A stretch of 64,000 nucleotides of DNA from the NCBI GenBank assembly GCA_951804985.1, contig OX638132.1, positions 24,838,617 to 24,902,616 of the forward strand. The letters run 5' to 3'. Within the stretch, counting starts at the first letter, position 1; the number at the start of each line of letters is the position of its first letter. Shown here one piece after another: positions 10,905 through 22,411 of this stretch. Under the pieces are notes generated by a model. That model was given only the letters and a program-made list of their open reading frames with translations. It searched no databases and was not told the origin of the DNA. The translations under genes were made by a program, and so were the position numbers. The stretch is from Dryomyza anilis (Eukaryota; Arthropoda; Insecta; Diptera; Dryomyzidae).

Positions 10905-11690
10905 ACAAAAAAATATTAGCTTGGCGTTCAGTTGTTTCATCGAATATTCATTTGCATCTACCAAATGTAGTCAGCATCAACTGAAATTCATTTATGATAA
11001 ACAATAGTATGAAGCGTAACCAACTATTAGTTGAAGCAACTGCAACATTGATTGGGGAAACAAACTTTTTATCCATTTTAATTTTTTTTTTTTTATTTCC
11101 ATTGCTACGGCAACTTAATTCAAATTGAGACATAATCAATACTTAGTTGACTTAACAGATAGTTAGTTATATTAGGTTGTAGCAACCAATATTTATTTGA
11201 TTCAACTGCGAAATCAGTTGTCTTGTATAAAAGCAATGCCAAAGCAGGACAACAACAGTCGCACAAGCTTCAGATTTTTTCACTCGTTTTTGTGGAATTG
11301 TTTTAAGACTTGTTCGTTTTTACTCTTGAGTTTTTTCATGCCCAAATACACTTTCTTCAACCAGAGACAACGTGTTGCAAACACGAAGTCAGCAGCACAA
11401 CGAGTCGTCGGCAATTTCCGATCTCGGTAACGCTGTTGTGATGCTGACTTCGTGTTTGCAACACGTTGGAGAGCTATGGCTAGGTAAAATGACCGATTTC
11501 TCATAATTAAATTGGCTACCACAACTAAACAAATTGGTTGTGTCAATTGTATTTATTAAATGTGTGAACTGATACGCGGTGTTGCAACAACTGAATCAGT
11601 CGAATGTTGACAGAACTAATTAAATCGGTTGGCAAAAAAAGACGGTTGCCCTAACTGATTCGTTCTTTGGGTGCACTGATCAAATGTAGA
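10905..11690. mobile_element. Probable MITE-like element with internal hairpin
   Basis: The segment runs from 'CACACAAAAAAATATTAG' to 'GAACGAATCAGTTAGGGCAA' (reverse complement of 'TTGCCCTAACTGATTCGTTC') and is rich in 'CAACTGA/TCAGTTG' motifs. Terminal inverted repeats are weak, so boundaries are approximate. It holds the long hairpin at 11368-11468. Confidence 0.4.
11368..11468. repeat. Strong hairpin, 27-bp perfect arms extended to 34 bp
   Basis: Left arm 11368-11394 (core 'GTGTTGCAAACACGAAGTC') and right arm 11442-11468 are perfect reverse complements. After one mismatch the pairing continues for six bases (11396-11401 with 11435-11440), leaving a loop of about 33 bases. It could be a MITE-derived foldback or a precursor-like RNA hairpin. 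No flanking promoter was identified. Confidence 0.85.
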
Positions 11691-12023
11691 CAAAATATAG
11701 AACTAAATTTTACCGCCCGAAAGCATATATTTTTTATTTATGTAACCATACTTTCGATCTCGACCAAATTTAGTTTTGTGAGTCTTTACGGAAACTTGAA
11801 AAAAAAAGTAATCCAAATTCAACCAATCTCCGTAACATGTAGTTTGAGTAAACCAAACTACCTTTGAAGACATACCGATATATAAAATATTACTTTCCGT
11901 TTTTTTCGACAACCTTAATTAATATTTCTGTAGCATAAAAATAACGATACAAATTAAAATAACGGTAAAGTTTTAATAATTATATAATGCTGGAACCGAA
12001 AAGATACATTTATTATTAGGCCG

Positions 12024-12094
12024 GCCTCAGCAATCCAGAGGTAGCGCGCTGGACTTGCATTCTGAAGGTCTCGGGTTCGAATCCCGGCTTGGGC
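12024..12094 (+). pseudogene. tRNA-like sequence (Ala-TGC-like), probably a SINE head
   Basis: A 71-base segment has A-box-like 'AGAGGTAGCGCGC', anticodon loop 'CTTGCAT' (TGC) and a perfect T arm 'TCGGGTTCGAATCCCGG'. The acceptor arms 'GCCTCAG' and 'CTTGGGC' pair imperfectly and the D and anticodon stems contain mismatches. It is followed by non-tRNA sequence 'ATGGGCGCTGGTGG' rather than a T-run terminator, which favours a SINE head or pseudogene over a working tRNA. Confidence 0.55.
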
Positions 12095-13323
12095 ATGGGC
12101 GCTGGTGGTGATATTAACTTTTTATATATTGTTAATTTGTTTGCAGTTTCTAAAGCAGAATTTCCACGACATTTTGAAACATTTTTCCTTCGATTTCCTA
12201 GTACCTAATTCTAGAAAAATGTGTGTAGCTCATTGATACCGGTCACGTTCGGAACATTAAGTACCAAAGTTAAAAATTGCAGCATAAAAAATCAAAAATT
12301 TAAAATAATAACAAAATATAAAAAACAAAAGGAAATTTAAATCGTACATTTCGTAATAATGATTATTAATATTGTCAGATAGAAAATTTATTTTTAGAAA
12401 AAAAAAATCGTAGTTTGAATTTTTCTGTAATTTATTCTGAAATAACTATAAACTTTCGGAAAAATGTGTACTTAATAAAAATAAAGTACATTATCTCAGC
12501 TCATTTTTCAAATAATTCAAAAAATAACTTGCACATAAATTTAATACACGGCACTTTTTGTCCCGTCCAGAATGTCACGTCCTCAATTTTTCTTTGATTT
12601 ATTATGACAAAAGTATAAACCTTTATAAAAAAAAGTGTAAATATACAAATAAAGCACATTATCTCAAGTATTTTTAAAAATTATTTAACAAAGTAATTAT
12701 CATGCAAAATTCGCTGACTTTTTGGAATTGCCATATGAACCTCATATGCACTTCCGTTTTCGGTCACGTTCGGATCGCGCCCCATTTTTAATCGGTATCC
12801 TTTGACCTAGCATACAGAATCGAATCGAATGATTTTTAGTTCTATTCAAATACTACTTTTCTCAAAAAAAATTAAGTTAATTAATTAATTTTCCTTCAAG
12901 ATATTACAGTTCTAAGCATTAGAATGCTATGTCCGGTACCGCTTGAAATACCCATATAAGTTACAACTTAAAATAGCAAAAATACTAATGTCACAGCATC
13001 CTTATATCCTTTTAAAATTCCCTCCACACTCAGACTAAAAAGCTTCTTTCTGATGCATTGCCTCTGGCTCACTGTAAAGTACACTCACAGATACACACTC
13101 CCATGCCCAGGCACAAACACATACAATGTGCCGAGACAAGTTCAATGACTCTGAAATGCGACTCCATGCTTTAAAATTAAAGGGAAAAAATAAACAATTT
13201 TTCAAATTCGCACAAAAGGCACAAAACACAGTGTGACGCAAAAGCTGAACACGAAATCCTGGTCCAAAACGAATGATTACTGAGAAGAAAACCGAAGAGC
13301 AGAGCTGTGCTGCAAAACGTTAC
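12095..13323. other. Spacer, no recognised feature
   Basis: AT-rich sequence with a milder composition at 13020-13320. Short open frames on both strands at 13035-13360 overlap each other and lack motifs. Confidence 0.4.
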
Positions 13324-13683
13324 GCTCATCATCATCCGTATATTAGGCATGCTCTGCATCCATAGTTGCCACTCTTTTAGGAAAAATACAGCTTATGAGA
13401 ATTGTCTGTCTTCGCGGGATATAATTTCTTATACGACGAATTTTTCCTACATGTGGAAAGAGATATCTGAAACGTGGGACATAAAATTGATTGAAATTTG
13501 AAAGCTCATCATCATCCGTATATTAGGCATGGTCTGCATCCATAGTTGCCACTCTTTTAGGAAAAATACAGCTTATGAGAATTGTCTGTCTTCTCGGGAT
13601 ATAATTTCTTAAACGACGAATTTTTCCTACATGTGGAAAGAGATATCTGAAACGTGGGACATAAAATTGATTGAAATTTGAAA
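13324..13683. repeat. 180-bp tandem duplication
   Basis: Two adjacent units, 13324-13503 and 13504-13683, start 'GCTCATCATCATCCGTATAT' and end 'TTGATTGAAATTTGAAA'. They differ at about three positions by eye (CTCTGC/GTCTGC, CGCG/CTCG, TATA/TAAA), which indicates a recent duplication or gene conversion. Confidence 0.9.
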
Positions 13684-14689
13684 GTGAAAATTGGTTAAAA
13701 AAAAAACAAATATTTGAAAAAAAATAAATAAAACGAGCTTCAAATGAAAATTACATAAATTATGTGAGGAATTGTAAGAAGAATGTGAGGTTTTGAAGAA
13801 TTTCTTAGAATTGTGTTAAAATCTATGTGAATTTGTGAGAATTTTTCGCTGTGGTATATAATGAGAATTTCGTGAGGGAAAAGTGAATTCTTGTGGAATT
13901 TGATCTGGCAACTATGTCTGCATCCTTTTTTGTATTGTTTACAAACAAGAGATTCAAGAGAGCAGTAGATATTAAAGAACACGAAGCATGGAGAGCCTTT
14001 CAAAAATGTTGAATAAAAATAAAAACGAAAAACCTTTGAAAAAATAAACTAAAATAATACAGAATGAACCAGAAATCAACGTAATAGTAAGTAGTATAAC
14101 ATAATAGCATCACAACGTAACGTGGAACGTAGGCTTTGCGTATTACGTTACTATGTGTGTTAGAAGAGTACCGAAATAGAAGAGGACGAATGCATTAGTT
14201 ATGGATTTTTCACAGACTTTGTTTGGGTTTGTGCAAGTATTTTAGCAGTTAATACAGGCCAAAACATTAGTTTTAAAGTAGTACTTAATACAACGTGTAC
14301 CGTTTGGCAGTTCTTGTAATTTTAAATGAAGGTTGTATCAAATTTAAAAAAATTAAAAATAAAATTTCCTGTATACAAAAATTATTATAAAAAGAAAATT
14401 CAATATTTAACAAGAGAAACTGTTACTTCAAGCAACAATACTGTTCATTCAACAAAGGTACAAATTAATATTTATCTACACCAGAAAACTGCTTTGTTGC
14501 GGCAACCAACAGAACTGCCCTAACGAATTATTCGGTTGCGGTAACAATCGATAAAGCATTTGCATTCGTTTGAGGCAACCTGCATGTCGGTGATAACAAC
14601 CGAATTCCACAATTTAATATTTTTAATGAAATTTTATTTTAATAAAAATCTTTTTTTTTATAAAACTTTTTTACGAATTAACCAATGCT
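13684..14689. other. Spacer, no recognised feature
   Basis: AT-rich, with short GTGAGAATTT-like phrases at 13760-13890 and 'CAACC'-rich phrases near 14500-14610. No gene seen. Confidence 0.4.
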
Positions 14690-15125
14690 CATGAGCTCAG
14701 GGAATGCTCCTATTCATGAAAGGCACAGTGTTGATCGAAGAAAAGTATTAAAAGTTGAAGGTAGGGGAAAGATGGAGAAGTATCGGTAGATGTTTGTTTT
14801 GAACTTGCCAATATCAAAAATGTCGGAAAAAACAGGCACAGGGAGATTGTTCCACAAACATATCGTGTGATTGACAAACGAATTGTCTCTGTAATGCGTG
14901 GTTCTATTGAGAACCGAATGAACTACGAACGTGTGAACTTGGTTCCAATGAATATTCTGAGGCCCCTTCCCAAATGTCGAATATAGGTGGTATAGACATT
15001 GCGTAAGTCTGCAGCAGTGAAGTATGGCTTACACCGCTTTAGAAAACCTCGACACTTTGCCGTTTCTTTCGACACATCAAATATATAATCGTTCCAACGT
15101 AGATCACATTGCATTTATATGCCGA
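14690..15125 (-). pseudogene. LINE RT C-terminal remnant, reversed
   Basis: The minus strand reads 'LRWNDYIFDVSKETAKCRGF' (after Met-Gln-Cys-Asp), 'LKRCKPYFTAADLRNVYTTY' and 'IRHLGRG', then after a shift 'VLNRTTHYRDNSFVNHTICL' and 'WNNLPVPVFSDIFDIGKFKT', ending in a stop near 14731. These are the post-catalytic RT and tail motifs of jockey/CR1-like LINEs. The catalytic palm is missing and the frame is broken near 14945. It is the same family as the fragment at 9.93-10.20 kb. Confidence 0.85.
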
Positions 15126-15500
15126 GAACGTCAGGATCAACCACAACACCCATATTTATGGAATATTTTTTGAGATTACAGATAACATTGGATCTGGCTT
15201 GCATTAAAATCATTTATATTTGTTTAGTGGACATTTTGTAGTGTAGAGTATATTTAAAAAATTAGAACCCGTAAAAATTTATATCGTTAGTTTGAGCTAT
15301 GTCTCTGCATAATCATAAATCATTTTCTTATTGGGATATTGAATTTTAAATCAAAAACGTTTTAGACGTAAAACATTTTAGACGTAAACAAATATTTTAG
15401 ACGTAAAAAAAAACATTTTAGATGTCATCTTCTTTGAAAATTATAAAATTTTGGATGTATGTTCCCTCGTATTAAACTGAGAAAAATTTAAACTTTTGTA

Positions 15501-16208
15501 CACAGAAAACAAAAATTCGTAAATATAGCCAAAAAGGTACATCAAGACAATCAAATAATTGCTAATTGTGTTAGCGTACACATTAATCATATTAGCAATC
15601 GCATTTGCTGGCAACAGCTATTTGTATTCGCATACCGCGTTGATGTTATAGCAGTGCGTAGTCGCTATAGCAGTGAGTGGTCGGTGAAGCAGTGCGTGGT
15701 CGCTATAACAGTGCGTGGTGTGTGTTCGTGTACTCGCTTACAGCGCTTGTGAATTTAGTGGAATTCGTGAAATTGGTGGAATTCGTGGAATTCAGTTCAC
15801 ATTTGGTTCATTTCAAAATAAACGCTTATAGAGTTTGATCATACTCTAATGATGTCGTTGAAAATGATGATGATGGCAATAGTTGCATATTTAATTATGC
15901 TTCATCATCAGAAAAGTATATTTGTTATATAATTTCACAAGTATTTATATTACTATTTTTTTTAAACTAAAAAAAAATTATAAGAATACTGTGAAAATAC
16001 AAAAATGCTTTTAAAACGTCGCCCATGCCAATTAAATAATTTGCTACTTAAGCAAAATCATTTATTGGTATATTTTTGGACGCAAATAACATTTTTAGCG
16101 AATGTGTTTGCTCAATACATGAAAATGGCAAAAATGTCATTGCTAGTCCAATGAATGGTGTACAATTAATTTTGATTGTTGTATTTACGTCGATTATTTT
16201 TTTCTGTG
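15501..16208. mobile_element. MITE with TA duplication (family G, 708 bp)
   Basis: The left end 'CACAGAAAACAAAAATTCGT' and the right end 'TTATTTTTTTCTGTG', preceded by 'GTATTTACGTCG', form imperfect inverted repeats ('CACAGAAAA..CG.AAATA'). TA flanks both sides (15499-15500 and 16209-16210), as for Tc1/mariner-type elements. It contains the 19-bp tandem at 15647-15721. There is no transposase. The same terminal sequence 'AACGTAAATATAGCAACC' lies in both arms of the palindrome at 28 kb. Confidence 0.7.
15647..15721 (+). repeat. 19-bp minisatellite, four units
   Basis: Four units of 'TATAGCAGTGCGTGGTCGC' with small variations, inside the family G element. Confidence 0.8.
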
Positions 16209-17173
16209 TACCTCTAGCTTATATGGTTCCAGAAATATGTCGGCTAAAAGTCAAAATATATTTAAAAAAGCACAAAAGTGGGTATACTTAATTGCGTTTA
16301 TCTTAAAAACGAGTTTACATAAAAGTTAAATTTCAAAGATATTGAGATGTCATTTAGTATGACATATGACTCAGGAATCACTACGAATACACCTATGAAA
16401 TTTAACATAAATGTTAAGAAGAAAATAAGCAATTATATTAATAATTATTATTGGATCCCAAATGCTGAAAAAATCATCCAAAAATAGTCTAAAAAACAAA
16501 TCGAAATTTTTCGAGTTTAGATTCAAATATCTTAAAAACATATTAAAATATTATAATTCATTAGTAGATATATTAAAATTAGTCTTTACATAGTATGGTT
16601 TTCGAATAAATTGTCAATTGTCATCGACAATGTTATAAAAATAGCGGGCGTCCGTACGCTGTCCTTATCGCTTCCACTGAAGCATTTTATTTTTTCAATT
16701 TTTATTACAACATTTGTCGAATTGAACTTTGAACTTGTTGTTTTGTAATTTTTTATATTTAAAGTTGCACAATTTGTTTACATACAATAAAGATTTTTTC
16801 AAATGTCTTCTATTTTTTTTTTAATTACACCGAGCACACGCCTAAGTAGTGATATTTAATGAAGCCTAACACAAAATTATTGTAATAATAACATTCAATG
16901 AAGTATGTAATACTAAAAAAAAAACACAATGAATGAAAATAACATTCAGTGATAATAATACTCCATAGAAAATCATAACAATTTTATTTTCTTTCAAAAT
17001 ACCCACAATAAGTTTGTATTTAGCTTAAATATATTTTGTATTGATTACACAAATTTTAGTACAGAAATATATTTGTATTCAATCGTTTTTTAGAAATTGT
17101 TTTTTGAATCAATGTTATATTAAGAATCCGTCTTAGTAAAGAATGACAAATTTATGATGAATACCATGAATAC
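16209..17173. other. AT-rich spacer
   Basis: No gene or shared repeat. 'AATGAA' and 'CATTCA' phrases recur near 16860-17000. Confidence 0.4.
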
Positions 17174-17516
17174 CCAGCAAACCAAACGATATCTTAACGT
17201 TATCGTTTATATGCCCAAATTATCATTTTCGATAATCTATAATGTTACGAAAACGATAGGGTTCTCGATAAAAACAAACATATCTAGAATGATATCTTTA
17301 TTTTTTTATCGAATGGATATTGAAATAGTTTTCATTTTCGGTAGACAAATTTAATTTGTTCAGAAAATTTTGTTTTTTGACGTAAAATATAAAGATGTGC
17401 TCTTTATTTCAAAATATTTTCAATTTCACATCGAAAATTTATCATTATTTCATCGAATTCAAAATTATCGTCAAAATTATCGTCAAAATTATCGTCAAAA
17501 TTATCGTTTGTAGGGT
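17174..17516 (+). mobile_element. MITE with ATTATCG subterminal repeats (family J)
   Basis: It starts 'CCCAGCAAACCAAACGATAT' and ends 'AAAATTATCGTTTGTAGGG', so the ends are inverted repeats around 'AAACGATA/TATCGTTT'. A partial copy at 38.40-38.56 kb shares the left half ('CAAATTATCGTTTTCGATAA', 'AAAACGATAGGGCTTTT'). No coding region. Confidence 0.65.
17461..17508 (+). repeat. 12-bp tandem repeat, four units
   Basis: Four units of 'AAAATTATCGTC', the last ending in T, at the right end of the family J element. Confidence 0.9.
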
Positions 17517-17757
17517 AAATACTGGATTAGATTCAATGATTTATAATCTTCAGTGAAGAATGTGATTTAATAAAGAAAATGCTTGTGAAAAGACTAAAAT
17601 TTAATGAAAAATTGGATTCTATATAGATTAAGATGCACTGAAGAGTTTATAAAAAAATAAGATTCTATGAATGATAAGAATCTATAAAATATGAAAAAGA
17701 AAAAAAAAAAGATTGAAGAAGAATATATTTAAGTAAAAAATAAATTTCCATGAAGAA
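17517..17757. other. A-rich low-complexity spacer
   Basis: 'AATGAAGAAT'-like phrases recur; no gene. Confidence 0.4.
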
Positions 17758-17759
17758 TA

Positions 17760-17978
17760 CCCAGAAAGAAATACGATATAAATAATAGTTTTTTACTATT
17801 AAAAATAGTCAATAGGATAAATTATTATTTTAATCGGAAAATACCATTAAATACTACAAAATACCATGTCATTACCATTGAGTTTATATAAAGAGATTTA
17901 TTTTTTGTATACTATTAAATCAATAATTGTCCTATTGACCAAATTTAATGGGATTTGAGGAATGTTTTTTTCTGGGTG
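17760..17978 (+). mobile_element. MITE family D, intact (219 bp)
   Basis: TIRs are 'CCCAGAAAGAAATAC' and 'TTTTTTCTGGGTG', flanked by TA on both sides (17758-17759, 17979-17980). The body 'AAATAATAGTTTTTTACTAT' and 'TTTTAATCGGAAAATACCAT' is shared with the copies at 22.41 and 29.22 kb. It is the uninterrupted reference for the SINE-split copy. TA duplication and length suit a Tc1/mariner-type MITE. Confidence 0.9.
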
Positions 17979-18001
17979 TAAGATACAATCAATGAAATTA
18001 A

Positions 18002-18320
18002 TACCCAGAAAAAAAAGTACACCAATATGATTTATTCATAAATATTATTAATTTTTCTACCAACTAATAGATTCATCATATTGTTCATTAATCGATATAT
18101 TGATGAATGCATTCATTATATATATGAACTTATTCATACCATCGAACATCATAGTGAAGAACGAAATATTCAATACTATGAATTTGAATCGTCATATTAA
18201 TGAATATTATCATAATATCCTATGAATAATTTAAAGTTTGTGTGTAAATTGTTCATAATATTTATGAATATAATATTCAGTATGATGAATATTATTGAAG
18301 TACGATTTTTGAAAAATAAT
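18002..18320 (+). mobile_element. Family E fragment
   Basis: 'CCCAGAAAAAAAAGTACACC' leads into 'AATATGATTTATTCATAAAT' and 'ATCATATTGTTCATTAATCG', the left half of family E. It continues into A/T homopolymer with 'CGAAAAAATT' motifs to about 18600. The right TIR is not found. Confidence 0.55.
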
Positions 18321-19340
18321 TGCCTTGATGGACATTTTTTTACGAATTTTTCAAAGATAATTCGATAAAATGTCCTTTAAAAAAAAATTTAAAACAAAAA
18401 TGTTGTAAGAAAAAAATAATCTAAAAAGAAAACAATCCAATAAAAAAAAAATTTTTGAAAAAAAAAAATTTTTTTTTCGAAAAAATTATACAAAAGACAT
18501 TTTTTTGTTGAAAAAAAAATTGTCTGAAAAAACTTATCAAAAAAAAATTTGGGTGAAATAAAAAATTGGTCGAAAAACAATATTATTTAATAAAAATATT
18601 TCTAAAAACTTACGTTCATTGAAGAATAAGAGCACGAAAACATACTTTCAATGAAGATGAAGATTCCATAAATAAAGAATAAGATACAAGGAACTATTAA
18701 GAATAGTATTCAATAAATAATTTAATAATATAAAGGATGTACAAGAATTAAAATAGATTATGAATCAACAAGAATGACAAATAAAAATAGAATATAAAAT
18801 AAGTGAAAAATTAGATTGAATGAAAAACTAAGTTCGATGATTAATAAGATTCAATGATTTTTCAATGATGAATAATATATAATAAAGAAAATGATACATT
18901 AATGAATAAAATTCAAACTTAATTAAATACCTAAACAAAAATAATTGTTTTATTGGTTTGCCTGAACCTCGACTTAAAAGCAACATGCTGTTGTCGCCAA
19001 ATCAAGCTTTAAAGTATTCATATGTTTTTTTATTATATAAATAAATTATTTAATTGAAATTTGTTGTTCGAAAATGCGATACTGTGGCGCCTCTTTGGTG
19101 ATAAACAATATTATTCATTATAAAAATAGATGCTTATTCACTCATTAAACTTTATTATTTTTTTGTTATTATGCGGAGAGTCATAAAAATTTTTGTTTAG
19201 AAAAAAAAACGGGCTAATTATAAATATTTTAGAAAATACAATTTAAATTTAAACTCGGGTTCAAAAGCTACATTGCTTTAATGTAGAACTCGCAGTAGAT
19301 AATTAGGAAGCCCTGATGAAATCAGTTCATATTCGGAATT
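18321..19340. other. A/T homopolymer and low-complexity spacer
   Basis: Homopolymer runs at 18360-18600 resemble a family E interior, then 'AATGAATAAT' phrases to 18920, then unremarkable AT-rich sequence. Confidence 0.4.
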
Positions 19341-19344
19341 TGCT

Positions 19345-19459
19345 GAACCAGCACATGAAAGTTTGTTATTTTGAATAACTTTTTTTATGCTATTAGAATT
19401 TTAACTAATTTAAGGTTTTCACAAATTTTTTACCGTTAACTTCATTTCATAAAAAGAAG
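19345..19459 (+). repeat. Left part of repeat S, split by a family B element
   Basis: 'GTTTGTTATTTTGAATAACT' with 'TTATGCTATTAGA' matches 45283-45330 ('TTGTTATTTTGAATAAAATT', 'TTATGCTGTTAGA'). The matching right part resumes at about 20440, after the family B copy. Confidence 0.55.
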
Positions 19460-20137
19460 CAAAAACGAGTTGGGAAAGTTAGGTCACATGGGTAAGTTCG
19501 GTCACATGGGGCGGATTTTTATAGTCGGTCGGGCCCGACTATGGAATACCCTTCACCTTTGGTGGGGATATTAATGTGGGATATTTAATTGCATACCTTA
19601 ATTTTAAAGTTTTTAATTATGCTGAACCTGTCCACCCTCAGAATATTATTCATATATCAGAAATTTACGTCTTATAAATTAAAAATTTTATTTAAAAATA
19701 TAAAAAACTAAAAAAAAAAATTTGAAAAATATAATTGCGCGGACCACGCCTATATTTAAAATTTTGAAAGGCTAATATTTCATAGATTTGATTTTAATAA
19801 TTTACGGATCAAATTTTCACTATGAAAACCCGGGAAATAATGAAAAAAAAAAGTGGGCGGATCACGCCCATTTTTGGACCACATATTTATAGGTGAATTC
19901 TAACAATACCTTTTAAATTTGATAACGATATCTTGTATACTTTTCGAGTTATTAGTTCCGAAAGAGTTATATAAAAGTGACTTGTATGGGAGGTGGGCGT
20001 GTCCGTTGACCGATTTGGCTCATTTTCAAACTCAGTTCCTACTTTTGGCTAAAATATATTGAGACGAAATTTCATCGCATTCTGATCAGTATTTCTCAAG
20101 TTATTCTGTATTCGGACAGCAAGACAGCAAGACAGCA

Positions 20138-20170
<33 letters not shown>

Positions 20171-20310
20171 GACATGGCTAAACGGACTCGGGTAGTGATG
20201 CTGATCAAGAATATATATACTTTTCCATACCGGACACGCCTCCTAAGGGGCGTTTCAATATCTGCACAAACTTAATATACCCTGTACCTTATAGGTGTAG
20301 GGTATAAAAA
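19460..20310 (-). mobile_element. Family B mini-me/DINE-like repeat, reversed
   Basis: On the minus strand it runs from 'TTTTTATACCCTACACCTAT' through 'CTTGATCAGCATCACTACCC', a (GTCT)n block (20102-20174), 'GAGCCAAATCGGTCAACGGA' and 'GGGCGTGATCCGCCCACTTT' to 'CCCAACTCGTTTTT'. Family B shares head and tail motifs with family A and differs inside. It has no coding capacity and probably lies inside repeat S. Confidence 0.8.
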
Positions 20311-20439
20311 TATATATGTTTTTGTTATACATTTTTTTATTTCTTTTATATTTTTACAATTTAATATATTGACTGGACCTTGATCAAGTTAACACAATAA
20401 TCTTAAGACAATATCTTATAATTTTAAATTTTCTGTTCT

Positions 20440-20750
20440 TTATTTTAGTTTTAACTAATGATTGTACTCTTGCATGCATGCATTATTATTACGTGGAGGA
20501 AATGTTGGTTTTAAACAAATTGTATTTCCTAAAACAGTCTACGAATTATAGACGCATTAACTGCAGCGTGTAAAAATGTCTCGTGACTGGCGCCATCTAG
20601 TGCATGTTCGCTACACTAGCGATATGCTTAGCAGCGACACGACCCGTTTTATACACACTAGTTTTTTTAGAAAACTATTCACTATATCAAATAAAAGAAT
20701 GCTATAATTACTCAAAGTTTTCTCATATTTAGCAATAAGATTTTGTTATT
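20440..20750 (+). repeat. Repeat S, right part
   Basis: It is homologous to 45470-45775: 'TACTCTTGCATGCATGCATT', 'ACGTGGAGGAAATG', 'CTACGAATTATAGACGCATT', 'GGCGCCATCTAGTG', 'CGCTACACTAGCGATATGCT', 'GACACGACCCGTT'. Several differences between the copies fall at third positions of one frame (see findings). No family assignment. Confidence 0.7.
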
Positions 20751-20756
20751 GATAGA

Positions 20757-21539
20757 TTTTTTATACCCTACACCTATGAGGTACAGGGTATATTAACTTT
20801 GTGCATATATTGTAACGCCCCTTAGGAGGCGTGTCCGGTATGGAAAAGTATGTATATTCTTGATCTGTCTGTCTGTCCGTCTTGCTGTCTTGCTGTCTTG
20901 CTTTCCGAATACAGAATAACTTGAGAAATGCTTATCAGAATGCGATGAAATTTCGTCTCAATATATTTTAGCCAAAAGTAGGAACTGAGTTTGAAAATGA
21001 GCCAAATCGGTCAACGGACACGCCCACCTCCCATACAAGTCACTTTTATATAACTCTTTCGGAACTAATAACTCGAAAAGTATTCAAGGTATAGTTATAA
21101 AATTTAAAAGGTATTGTTAGAATTCACCTATAAATATGTGGTCCAAAAATGGGCGTGATCCGCCCACTTTTTTTTTTGTTCATTATTTCCCGGGTTTTCA
21201 TAGTGGAAATTTGATCCGTAAATTATTAAAATCAAATCTATGAAATATTAACCTTTTAAAATTTTAAATATAGGCGGGGTCCGCCCAATTATATTTTTCA
21301 TTTTTTTTTAGTTTATACTTTTATATAAATTTTTTAATTTATGGGGATATAAGACGTACATTTCTGATATATGAATAGTATTCTGAGGGTAAGGAGGTTC
21401 AGCATAATTAAAAACTTTAAAATTGAGGTATGCAGTTAAATATCTCACATTAATATCCCCACCAAAGGTGTAGGGTATTCCATAGTCGGGCCCATGTGAC
21501 CGAACTTACCCATGTGACCTAACTTTCCCAACTCGTTTT
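20757..21539 (+). mobile_element. Family B mini-me/DINE-like repeat, forward
   Basis: Starts 'TTTTATACCCTACACCTATG' and ends 'CCCAACTCGTTTT', with the internal blocks of the copy at 19.46-20.31 kb in opposite orientation. The (GTCT)n block is short. It forms the second arm of a large inverted repeat with the reversed copy. Confidence 0.8.
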
Positions 21540-22409
21540 AATTTTGAGTGTATCAATTAAACTATGATACAATTTCAAAATCGGATTTTTTTCCTTAATC
21601 ATTGACGGTGAGTTTCATAAAACGGTAGTAATCATAAAATGAAATTATAAAAAGATTTCAGAAACCATTGAAAGAAGTTCTCGGTATAAAACAGTGTAAA
21701 TAATTATTTATAATTTATTATTTATAAAAACTAATAAAATTTTTTAGATTAATTCAATCGAAAACTTTGTAAATTGCAAAATTTACATTTGTTTTTACTG
21801 TAATATGAATTTGTTTAGGGTTTTAAATGATGAATTAGATTTTGTTTTATATTTTTTGTATTTTTATTGTTCAATACATTTGGAACACACGCATTCATGC
21901 GCTGGCATTCGAATGCTTTTTCGCTGCAAATAAATTGCCAGACAGCTAAATATTTTGTTTAATGCAAATTACAAAATATTTGTGTTCTACGTTAACAACA
22001 ACAACAATAATAAAAGGGTCACAGACAATGTTCAGACAACGTACAGACGGACGCATAGACATACGTACGATCAGACAGACAGACAAACATATAGACAGCA
22101 TATACAGACAGCGAGCTAAATAGGCAGCGCGAGGAAAAAATATTAATATCCAAAAAAAAAAAAACAAAAAAATATCATAATAAAGGTTTATATTGTATTT
22201 CGTATTTATTAAAATTATTAAATTGATTATCGGTAATCGCTTCAAGTTTTTCTGTTCACTTTATATATTTTTTAAATATTCCCAGCTGAAAATATCAGTT
22301 TAGAAATTACATACTACAAATCTGAAGGTCACAGCCCATGCCTAAAATATACCACTGAAATTTTTAAATGTCCATAAATTAGTTTCGGAGGTATGTGAAG
22401 TTGAAGACG
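21540..22409. other. AT-rich spacer with CAGACAGA stretch
   Basis: (GACA)n-like sequence at 22020-22120; otherwise AT-rich. A minus-strand open frame at 21946-22245 is low complexity. Confidence 0.4.
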
Positions 22410-22411
22410 TA

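Noticed and set aside
12024..12094. Functional tRNA-Ala gene
   Set aside because: Mismatched D, anticodon and acceptor stems and no T-run terminator; better explained as a SINE head or pseudogene.
16076..16291. 71-residue frame with a hydrophobic segment
   Set aside because: It overlaps the right end of the family G MITE (TIR at about 16185-16208), so the frame is produced by element sequence.
17461..17508. CRISPR-like array
   Set aside because: Units are contiguous 12-mers with no spacers, in a eukaryotic MITE; the other arrays in the window are also plain tandem repeats.
19460..21539. Composite transposon with inverted end modules
   Set aside because: The two family B copies are better read as independent insertions: one splits repeat S and no common target duplication is seen.
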